Shown piece after piece: positions 10,901 through 18,486 of a stretch of DNA of 64,000 nucleotides. Positions within the stretch are counted from its first letter, which is position 1. Each line of letters starts with the position of its first letter. Made by a program: the position numbers and the translations under genes. Source of the DNA: Symbiodinium natans (taxonomy: Eukaryota; Sar; Dinophyceae; Suessiales; Symbiodiniaceae); the NCBI GenBank assembly GCA_905221605.1, contig CAJNDS010001779.1:124001-188000 (forward strand), written 5' to 3'. The notes under the pieces were generated by a model, which was not told the origin of the DNA, ran no database searches, and worked only from the letters and a program-made list of their open reading frames with translations.

Positions 10901-11478
10901 CACTCTGGATGACGAAGTGGTCCCCATCAGGACTAAAAGCTGCGTCAGACAAGCTTTCTGCACCGCTGATGACCTTGGGGTTTAGGGTTTAGGGTTTAGG
11001 GCTGGCCCCTGAGCAAAAATCTGGGAAAATATTCCTCGGCTCCTGATCCTCTTAAACTCCATAATAGGGAAAATGTAAGGATATTCCCCCTTAAGGGCCT
11101 AGTGGCCACCTGAGGGAACTCGCCGTCTCTCATCATCAGAAGATCTTTGCCGCCGTCCGTGCTTTGCGGGTCGAGGCGCCCTCGTGTGTGCACCCAAGAG
11201 CAGCACAACGACCCACCCTGAAGGCGGCATGCAGAGAAGTTGGAGACTTTCTCATGCCGGCGGATCTCCGCGGCCGTGAGCTCCACAAACTTCGCGCGAG
11301 GGCCAGCTGCTGGCCTCTCTTCGCATGAGGATTTCAGCCCTTTCAGCCCTTTCAGCCCTTTATCCCAGCTCCAGGTGCTTCCCACTCCCAGCGAAGTGCC
11401 CAGGGCCAGGGCCCCCAGCCGCCCTCCATTCAAAGCTCGAAGGCCGCGGGGCAAGGCCAGCCGAGTCCACCGAAACAT
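7971..11478 (-). CDS. S9 prolyl oligopeptidase / acylaminoacyl-peptidase-like serine peptidase
   Basis: Complete nine-exon gene of about 755 codons, the usual size for S9 peptidases. Exons: 11110-11478 (ATG 11478; basic, hydrophobic N-terminus, possible targeting peptide), about 10866-10973, about 10405-10668, 10201-10297, 9657-10019, 9075-9552, 8920-8968, 8577-8641, 7971-8455 (stop 7971-7973). The middle exons encode beta-propeller blades (AAFSPDGDHFVIQS; VVWARDDVILFATS). The C-terminal half is an alpha/beta hydrolase: PLVWVHGGP (oxyanion side), VPNFRGSTGFG, nucleophile Ser in AVAGHSWGGYLALMA (formed only after joining 8577-8641 to 7971-8455), Asp in LHGEGDIDVPF, His in GEGHGM. Junctions are GT-AG, GC-AG or GA-AG, and most introns are introners. 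Probably releases N-terminal residues or acyl-residues from peptides; substrate not determinable. Confidence 0.88.
8456..8576 (-). mobile_element. Family-5 introner splitting the catalytic-Ser motif
   Basis: Lies between GHSWG and GYLALMA of the S9 peptidase. Bounded by the duplicated site GTGGC/GTGGG, giving a GT-AG intron. Shares GGCTACCAAG and AAAAAG.GG.AAAGGG motifs with introns in four other genes. Confidence 0.85.
8642..8919 (-). mobile_element. Family-5 introner carrying a nested MITE
   Basis: Intron between YLK and SMADPG of the S9 peptidase. Outer parts (8642-8659 and 8810-8919) match family 5. The inner 8660-8809 is a palindromic family-F MITE with 25-base inverted ends. The site GAAGC/GAAGT is duplicated, giving a GA-AG intron. 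Confidence 0.85.
8660..8809. mobile_element. Palindromic MITE, family F
   Basis: Inverted ends CTACCTGGAGGTTCATGG / CCATGAATGAACCTCCAAG. Interior is AT-rich and largely self-complementary (ACTTATAAGC...). Related copies at 11780-11916, 22367-22475, 23362-23577, 48109-48215 and 49503-49625. Confidence 0.9.
8969..9074 (-). mobile_element. Family-1 introner (S9 peptidase)
   Basis: Between GDG and CGTADL. Coding strand GTTGCTTAGTAGTAGAG ... GGACAACTAAG, with GTTGC/GTTGT duplicated. Removal restores GDGCGTADLSD. Confidence 0.9.
9553..9656 (-). mobile_element. Family-4 introner (S9 peptidase)
   Basis: Coding strand GACTCTAAATCCCCCTTGGG ... AGGGGAATATAG with GACT duplicated, a GA-AG intron. Same family at 30890-31012, 32205-32525 and 32703-32796. 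Confidence 0.85.
10020..10200 (-). mobile_element. Family-1 introner, internally duplicated and split by CCCTAAA
   Basis: Two family-1 middle segments (CTCAGGGGA...ACCCAAAAAGGTT) separated by a short CCCTAAA array. Flanked by GTTGC/GTTGC. Confidence 0.85.
10298..10404 (-). mobile_element. Family-1 introner with GC-AG ends
   Basis: Coding strand GCAGCTTAGTAG ... CAACTAAG followed by GCAG. Duplicated GCAG makes the donor GC. Splicing gives PTEQIVAV in frame. Confidence 0.85.
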
Positions 11479-12041
11479 GGCCTAAGACGACGGGCCCGAT
11501 GCCCTCTTAGCTGGGAGCTAAAAATCAGCAACGAATCACCAGGGAGCTGCATAAGGGTTTAGGGTTTAGGGTTTGGGGGTGGGTGGTTGCGGACAATCTC
11601 AAATTGCCAGCACAAGGCTTGTCAAGGCATGACGCCCCCCCCCACCCTTCGAGGTTGGAAGGCGTTTGCTGGAAACCAGATCACCTCTCGGTGAAGCCAA
11701 TTGATAAACCCCATTAAAGCCCTAAGGCCCTAAGCCCCTAAGCCCTAAACCCCACTAAGTCCCAGAGGCCTTATAAACCCTACTTGGAGGTTCATGGTAC
11801 TTAGCAACGAATCATAACTGCACTTATAACCCACTTATAAGCCCCTTAAGTGCCCTAATATGGCTGTAAGTACAGTTCTAAGTACAGTTATATCTAGATA
11901 CTAAGTACCATGAACGTTTCCAGCACTTTCCTGGACATATCTGCATGAACGCGGCTTCTCCATGTGGGAAAGAGAAAAAATCGAGGCCATCCCAACACCC
12001 ACCCAGGCTAAGGGTGGTTTAGGGTTTAGGGTTTAGGGTTT

Positions 12042-12146
12042 AGGACTACCCGAAGTTCCCGAAGCCCTACACGGACGTCTTCGACCTGCAGCGGCGGCAC
12101 GGTGATGGCGTCGTTTTGTCATGGCGGTCGCCCTGGCAAGGCTTGC
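12042..12146 (+). CDS. Orphan exon-like patch
   Basis: Plus-strand frame reads DYPKFPKPYTDVFDLQRRHG followed by DGVVLSWRSP with balanced composition, tightly flanked by TTTAGGG arrays on both sides. It matches nothing I recognise and has no partner exons. It may be a captured exon fragment or chance. Confidence 0.3.
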
Positions 12147-12245
12147 TTGGGGTTTAGGGTTTAGGGTTTAGGGTTTAGGGTTTAGGGTTCCTAAACCCTA
12201 AACCCTAAACCCTAAACCCTAAACCCTAAACCCTAAACCCTAAAC
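12137..12245. repeat. Head-to-head telomere-like array
   Basis: TTTAGGG units (to 12189) meet CCCTAAA units (from 12191) at TTTAGGGTTCCTAAACCC, a near-perfect inverted repeat of about 50 bases per arm. Confidence 0.95.
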
Positions 12246-13270
12246 TAGACCCATACATCTCCAGCGGTCGCATTTTCGGACTCAACTGTGGTTATAACAC
12301 TAAACCCTAATGCGTCTTCTTGGCTGGCTGATCTGCCCTTTGCTGAGCGATGCATCTCATTCGGATGATGCACCGCAGCGCATTGAGGAAAAAGCAAACC
12401 TTCAACCCGTCCCCAAGGCGTTTGCAGCTGGGCAGACTTCTGCAAGGACGGACCTAAACCCTAAACCCTAAACCCTAAACCCTGAATTCTACTGGTTTGG
12501 GGTCGAAATGAGGGACCCCTGGTTGGCACCAAGTCTTGAGACATACCAAAAATTATGGTAGCGCTCATCGACATCTGGCAACTAAACCAGCTACCATAGA
12601 AATGGTCGGGTACTAGAACGGGCTTAGGGTGGCTTAGGTGTAGGGTTTAGGCTTTAGGGCACTTTTCGGGAACCTAAATTCAGTTACAAAATACGGGTAC
12701 TATATTAGTTGCGATGTAACCTATTGCGTTAACATGCGTTAACCTAATGCGTTAACATAATTTCCGTTCCTTAACAAGAACCCCAAATCTAAACCCCGAA
12801 CCCTAAAGCCCAACACCCTAAACCCTGTATAGTACACTTATTATGGTAACTAACTTGTTCAGTTCCGTAGCAAAAGCCCAGTAAAAATGTACCCACCCCC
12901 GTCTTTCTGGCCCCCGCTGTCTCGTCGCTCTCTCAGGAGTATTAGCATCAATAAGTGTTGCATGTTTTCATTAGTTATTGTAGTATCAATAGTGACATGG
13001 TATGTAAACTGTGCAGATTGTAAACATAACAATACTAATAGCAACAATACCAGGAATAATTGTAACAACGAAAAATGATTATATCACCAGTATTGTGCAT
13101 CAGGAGTGGGTGGCTGCTTTGCATTCTTCGCAGAGCGCCACCGCAGCCTCCGCCCACTTCCTTGAAGCCGGGTGTAGACTTTCTTTGAGGGTTGAGGGCT
13201 TAAGGGCTTAGGGTTTAAGGGTTACTACCTTCCTGTCGTCTCTGCAGAGAACGCAGAGTGCTGTATAGAA

Positions 13271-13333
13271 CCGGAAATTTCTAAGGGCACTTAAAGTTCC
13301 GGAAATTTCTAAGGGCACTTAAAGTTCTGGAAG
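13271..13333. repeat. Two tandem copies of a 28-base unit
   Basis: CCGGAAATTTCTAAGGGCAC followed by TTAAAGTT, repeated twice and started a third time (TTCTGGAAG). Confidence 0.9.
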
Positions 13334-13798
13334 ATGTAAAGGTTCTGTCGCCAGCTGGCGCCGTAGTGTCCCGCGAAGCCGCCCATGCTGTAGACCTGTC
13401 CATCCTCGGCAATGCGCTTCTGAGTTGCAAAGCCTGCGGCATTCCACCGAGACCTCAGCCATACCGGGGGGTGGGGGGGGGGAGGTCCATTGCAACGTAT
13501 TCTATCTATATAGCATATATGTATTGTATGATATGCCTGATGTTCTATACTATATATTACACAAGATGTATAGTGTTTAATGTATCGTTTTCAAGAAAGA
13601 TTTGATGTGGCAATGCTTGGTCCGAATGCACGACCAAGATGCAGCCAATTCGGCCCGCCCCAAAGGTCGCGCAGCCAACCCGAATAAAGTCTTTTGACCT
13701 GGGAGGCTGTGTAGGCTTTGCCATCATCGGCCACCTTCTGTGCAGGAGGGCTCTTGATCCACTCATCCAGCCAGCTGCTCCCAAAGAAATCATGGAAC
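13309..13798 (-). CDS. Two exons with an unnamed IAEDG-xxYT motif
   Basis: Exon-like segments 13591-13798 (ends at stop 13591-13593) and 13309-13453 (ends at stop 13309-13311), each preceded by an AG acceptor. They share a motif: KVADDGKAYTASQVKRLYSG...W and KRIAEDGQVYSMGGFAGHYG..W. A third, weaker version (RITEEGKLHTAAQFVGS) is in the gene at 15028-16116. I have an impression that such segments are common in dinoflagellate proteins, but I cannot name the domain. Because each segment ends in its own stop, these may be last exons of two decayed tandem genes rather than one gene. Confidence 0.45.
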
Positions 13799-13799
13799 C

Positions 13800-15027
13800 T
13801 GGTTTTGCCATGGTTTGGAGAGCAAAAGAAGAACAGGTCCCCGGCCTACTCTACACTATTCAGTACGGGGTTCCAACATCAAAGCCAAAGGGCTTATGTT
13901 GCTATGATCGCGGTGCGCACGCTCGTACGATCCACAAGCACCAGAAGTGGCAAACGTTGCGACTGCACGTGGTTTGCAATGTTGTCGCACGCACTGCACT
14001 ATGCGAAGTGCGACGTTTCGTTTATTGCACCAATGGAAAACTGCGATCTGATATGACTTGCGACTTCTTTTTGCACGCGCGAGTGGAGAGAAACAAACAC
14101 CACGACCCCACGTGATGTGGGACGTGTCCGCGCGGTCTACTGTTCCCCCTTATACTAACAATCCTTGATGAGGATCATAGTGCCCCTATTCTCATCCCCA
14201 AAACGGACTGTTAGTATAAGGGGGAACATCCCACAAGTAGAAAACGTTTCGATCCCCATGCGATTTTGGGAGGCCGCGGAGAGCCGCGGAGAACCATTCT
14301 CGTGTTCTGTGTTCTGAACTTACAAAGCAAGGGTTTAGGGTTTAGGGTTTAGGGTTTAGGGTTTAGGGTTTAGGGTTTAGGGTTTAGGGTTTATAAGGTT
14401 TGGGGTTTGGGGTTTGGGGTTTGGGGTTTAGGGTACAGAGCAACGAGTTGCGAGGCCAGGAGAGCCCCCATTATCATCCCTATTAAGGACCTGTTAGCAG
14501 ATGCCGTATAGAATTTTCACACAACAAGTTTCGAGACCCGGGGTTGCTTGGGAGGCCTCAAGGAGCCAACTCGTGTAATTCGTGTACTGCATGTGCACCT
14601 AAACCCTAAACAATAACCCTAAACCCTAAACCCTAAACCCTAAACCCTAAACCCTAAACCCCTAACCCCAAACCCTAAACCCTAAACCCTAAACCCTAAA
14701 CCCAACGAGTCTCCCGGCCAGGAGCTTTGGGAGGCCTCTTACAGCCTTTTCGCGTACGTTTTGTATTGAGACGATGCACGACCCGCCAAGAAGAAACAGA
14801 GAGGGTTTAGGGTTTAGGGTTTAGGGTTTAGGGTTTAGGGTTTAGGGTTTAGGGTTTAGGGTTTGGGGTTTGGGGTTTGGGGTTTGGGGTTTGGGGTTTA
14901 GGGAAGGTCGCAATTTGGCCCCCTGCCTGTTACACGTAATGATTGTACTCTGCTTGAAGTCAAGAAGGCAAAAGGCACACAAGGCAAAGCGACCTACTGC
15001 TGCGTCAGAAGCATCAATACCACCATT
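13800..15027. other. Intergenic region with MITE H and telomere-like arrays
   Basis: MITE H (14142-14227), TTTAGGG array (14333-14391) with TTTGGGG variants, CCCTAAA array (14611-14702), and a mixed TTTAGGG/TTTGGGG array (14804-14900). No gene recognised. Confidence 0.75.
14142..14227. mobile_element. Short MITE, family H
   Basis: Perfect 19-base terminal inverted repeats (GTTCCCCCTTATACTAACA and complement) around a short loop. A larger relative is at 40493-40730. Confidence 0.9.
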
Positions 15028-16116
15028 CTACGCAACAATCACAACAGCCTGTGGAGAAAATCCCTTCGCAACGCTTCTGGGAGAAAAAAACCAGAACAGA
15101 ATGCATGAACCAACAAACTGTGCTGCCGTGTGCAGCTTGCCCTCCTCTGTAATGCGCAGTTGGCCATCAAGGCTTCCTAAGCAGCCTTCGTCCTTGGCTG
15201 CACTTAGGAGGGTGGCAAAAAAGTAAACTTCTAGCTGCCTTATTAAGAAACCCAATTAAACCCAAAAAAGCTAAAGAGGTAAAGTTACAGTAAAGCACCA
15301 CAAAGTGTCGATGGCCATCGTCATGTTGCGTGTAGCGTCCCAGGCCTCTTTGACCTTCGCGAACTCACAAGCAGCGGAGGCCAACTGCATGGCCTTTGGC
15401 CTGCTGGATGGCGAGTTCAAGCGGAGACCCGTATCTGCTACGAAGTCAAAGAACTCGTAAAACAACCAAACTTCCCTTTCAGACGCGCCCATCTCAACAC
15501 ATTCCGGAGCCCTTGCGAGCGCTTCCTCCCTGCTCATCGCAAGCCGTGAGCTGCTTTTGAGGGTAGAATACATCCCGTAGACCTCATCTGGGTCCAGCTG
15601 CTTCTTCGCGTAGACGAACGTCTTGGCCACCGCATCATTCGTGGAGAGGCCCATCTTGAAGCGGCTGCTGAGCACGGCGTACAGCTTCTTGAGATACGGA
15701 AGTGTCGCGCCACATTTCTGGAGGCTGTCAAACTCACGCAGGGCCAGGCGGTGCGCCTCCGAGGCGTTCAAGCCCACTTGCCAGCTATCAGCTAGCCACT
15801 GCTCCAGCTCCGGCGGCGTCTCGCGCTGAGCCGGCGAAGCAGCAAACTCCGAATCAAACTTTGCTTCATGGACTGCGGCCTCTGATGCCGCATCCGATGC
15901 CTCCTCCATAGCCTGGCGCCCATTCTCCTTTTGACGGCGGGCCGATGCTGGGAAGAAGAGCAACAGACGCAACACCACAGCCACTGCGAGGGAACGCACC
16001 ATGGGATTGAGAAGCAATGTGCCTTTCGCAAAAGACGGCCAAAGTCTTTGCCCCCAGCTGGGGCTTCGAGTCAAAGGCTGCGGACAAGGACCCTGACTCC
16101 ATACTGACACAAACAT
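15028..16116 (-). CDS. Small predicted secreted or membrane-anchored helical protein
   Basis: Two exons, 15310-16116 and 15028-15192, joined over a family-2 introner with GA-AG ends (site GAC duplicated), giving ...TMAI-DEGCLGSLDGQLRI in frame and a stop at 15028-15030. The first possible ATG is 16116. The internal ATG at 16002 starts MVRSLAVAVVLRLLLFFPAS, a good signal peptide or anchor, so it may be the real start. The body is acidic and alpha-helical (ELEQWLADSWQVGLNASEAH; LDPDEVYGMYSTLKSSS). The tail carries the RITEEGKLHTAAQF motif seen in fragments at 13309-13798. I do not recognise a family. Confidence 0.65.
15193..15309 (-). mobile_element. Family-2 introner
   Basis: Plus-strand consensus: TTGGCTGCACTTAGGAGG ... 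AAACTTTTAGCTGCC ... AAAGTTACAGTAAAGCACCA. Coding strand starts GACACTTTGTGG and ends CAG CCAAG. GA-AG. Confidence 0.88.
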
Positions 16117-18486
16117 GCTGAGTCGCTAAATGCTTTGTCAAGGACGCGAGTACCCACAGCAGTGCTCAGATTATCTTCTTTTTTCTGGGTTCTTAAGCAA
16201 TTAGTAGTTTAGGCTGGCTCTTGATTTCTGGCGTTTGGGGTTCAGGGAGTAGACGCTTCAGGCTCCTGGCCCCGAAAAGCGAGCTAGCAAGCGGAGGGTT
16301 TAGGGTCAGGGATGACATGCAGTAGCTGTCCATGCCTGTAGTTGCAGTCGCAGTGCATATGCTGACCCGTTGCATTCCTTTTTGCTCATTAGGCCCAAGA
16401 AGTAAGCCTTGAGCGTGCTTCCAAGCTTGTATAGTGTACAGCACAACTAGCATTTCAGACTGTAGGTGCTGTAGCCCACTGTTCTTAGAAGTAGCTATCA
16501 GTTCAAGGACTTTCTTTGTTGCTTGCGTGCAACAGATCTCCGAGTTTTTGTGTGTGCCTGCAAGGGATTCGGATTCAGGGAGTATGTGCAGTCCACTGTT
16601 TCCTTCCATGCTTGTTGGTACACACAAAGAGGATGAGCCACATGCTTGGGCGAGGCAACAACACCGCCATGACCCCCCCCCACCCCCCCTGCATTGCATT
16701 TGGGATCGCTGGGGTTCGTTTTGGAGGACAGGGACACAATCAGCCAAGTTGGGGAACGCAATCCACCTGGTGCTGAACAGAAAACTCCTGGCGGGCCTAT
16801 AGGACCCCGAGGCCTAGGCACACCGGATTTTTCCAGAGCTTCCTTTCAGGAGGGATGGCCTTCCGCAGCATGCAACTTTTGTGGCACTGAGTCGTGATGA
16901 CTCACTGTTAGTCCCCCTGGCCAGGTGTTGCCCAAGCTTTGTGGGGAGTTGGTGAATGATGCCAGTCAGGAATCGCCTCGAATCCAAACCCCATTACTGA
17001 GTTTGGGCGGGAACGTGCAGGCTCTCGCGCTGCTCACCTTCTGCAGGCACTTTGCTTACTCCGCCCGTGAGCGAACGGAGCCGGATCATCCTACCCATGG
17101 GTGGGAAGATCAGCCGTTCGGGGTTTAGGCTTAGTTGGGTGAGTGATGCCGAGTGTGCATTGCCCCAACCTTACGGGCAGGTCATTCCACTTATAATTTG
17201 CCACGGTTGCCCGTACATGTGTGAGGAACAAGCCCTCAAAACTCATTGCCCATTTAGAGTTGTTGCCTCACGTTAGGTGTCACGAAGCCAGGCGCTGTGC
17301 AGTTTGATGTGTTGCTTAGTGGGGCAAGAAAAGGTCACCCCAAGCTCCAGTGTTCGTAGTAGAGAGCGAGGTTCGGGCCCCAAAACCATGCCAAGAGATA
17401 GCTGCTCTTAGCAGGGTAGCTATAAATTCAATTTTTAGCTGCCTTCTTAAGAAACCCAACAAACCCAAAAAGGCTAAAGAGATGTAAAGTTACAGTAAAG
17501 CACCAACAAACCCAAAAAGGCTAAAGATTTAAAGTTACAGTAAAGCACCACAAAGAAGAGATAGCATTCTAAGCTCCCCCAAATGACCGCGCCCACTTGG
17601 CCTTGGCCGACCCCAGATTTGGAACTCAAAATAGGGGGTTTAGGGTTTAGGGTTTACAAAATAGGGGTTTAGGGTTTAGGGTTTACAAAATAGGGGGTTT
17701 AGGGTTTAGGGTTTACAAAATAGGGGTTTAGGGTTTAGGGTTTAGGGTTTAAGGCTTTGAAGGTCCCCAGATTTGGAACTCAAACTAGGGGTTTATAGGG
17801 TTTATGGTTTACGGTTTGAGGCTTTAAAGGTTCTAAAGTTTAGGGGTTGGTGGGACTCCTAGACCTGGCCAAATTCACGATGCAGAGCCGCATCAAGTGC
17901 TTCTGCTTTCGGGGCCCCCCCAAGTGGCCAGGGCAAACCCCCTTTTGGAAAAAAAGGTTTGCGGGACCCACATTTTGGGGCCCATTAAGGATCATTAAGG
18001 CAGTCCTCCATCATTTGTTACAGGTTGGACTCCGACGATGGGGATGACAGCAATCCCACGTGTACCACAGTTGCCCCCCTTCCCCACGCGGCGGTCTTCT
18101 GGCCCAGACCCCCATTCTGGGCCCGAAACCCTGGGTCTGGGGCAGCCGTCCTGGCATGTCTGCACTTGGTATCACTTACGGCTTAGGTCTTCTACGTACA
18201 CCCAGGGCCTTACGGGGCTATCCGGCTGCATCTGGTCCTTGAGAGATGTGCTCATCGAATGCCGGACCAAACGAACCCTAAAAGGGTGATGGGTTTAGGG
18301 CTTGGGGCTTTAGGGCTAATTATGGTTCACATAAGACCTGAATAAGGATTGTAGCAGTACAGGGTATATGGCCCCAATTTTAGGGCCCCGAAGCCGTCTG
18401 GGTTCGGATCATCGCCTTTCATTTTTTTTACAGAGGTGCGCTCCCGGCAAGATTCTTTTTACTGGGCTCCGCATTGTGCTTCGTGC
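16117..18486. other. Intergenic region
   Basis: No convincing gene. A 184-codon minus-strand frame (16193-16747) lacks domain signals. 17410-17556 is a truncated, internally duplicated family-2 introner outside any recognised gene. 17635-17755 is a higher-order repeat of TTTAGGG pairs with the spacer TTTACAAAATAGGGG. Confidence 0.65.
17410..17556 (-). mobile_element. Truncated family-2 introner with internal tandem duplication
   Basis: The segment CCAACAAACCCAAAAAGGCT through AGTAAAGCACCA occurs twice in tandem. No flanking exons seen. Confidence 0.75.

Larger units (their letters stand above)
11480..13300. other. Intergenic region: MITE F, arrays, orphan coding-like patch
   Basis: MITE F copy at 11780-11916, a head-to-head telomere-like array at 12137-12245, a GCGTTAAC triplet repeat near 12727-12755, and a coding-like patch at 12042-12146. 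No complete gene seen. Confidence 0.7.

Noticed and set aside
16085-16120. Spliced-leader-like CATTTAGCGACTCAGC upstream of the 15028-16116 gene
   Set aside because: Needs several mismatches and gaps to align with DinoSL; not distinguishable from chance.
16193-16747. 184-codon minus-strand ORF
   Set aside because: No domain, no signal peptide and no introner-bounded exons. Low-complexity CCCCCCC/GGG segments. Probably chance.
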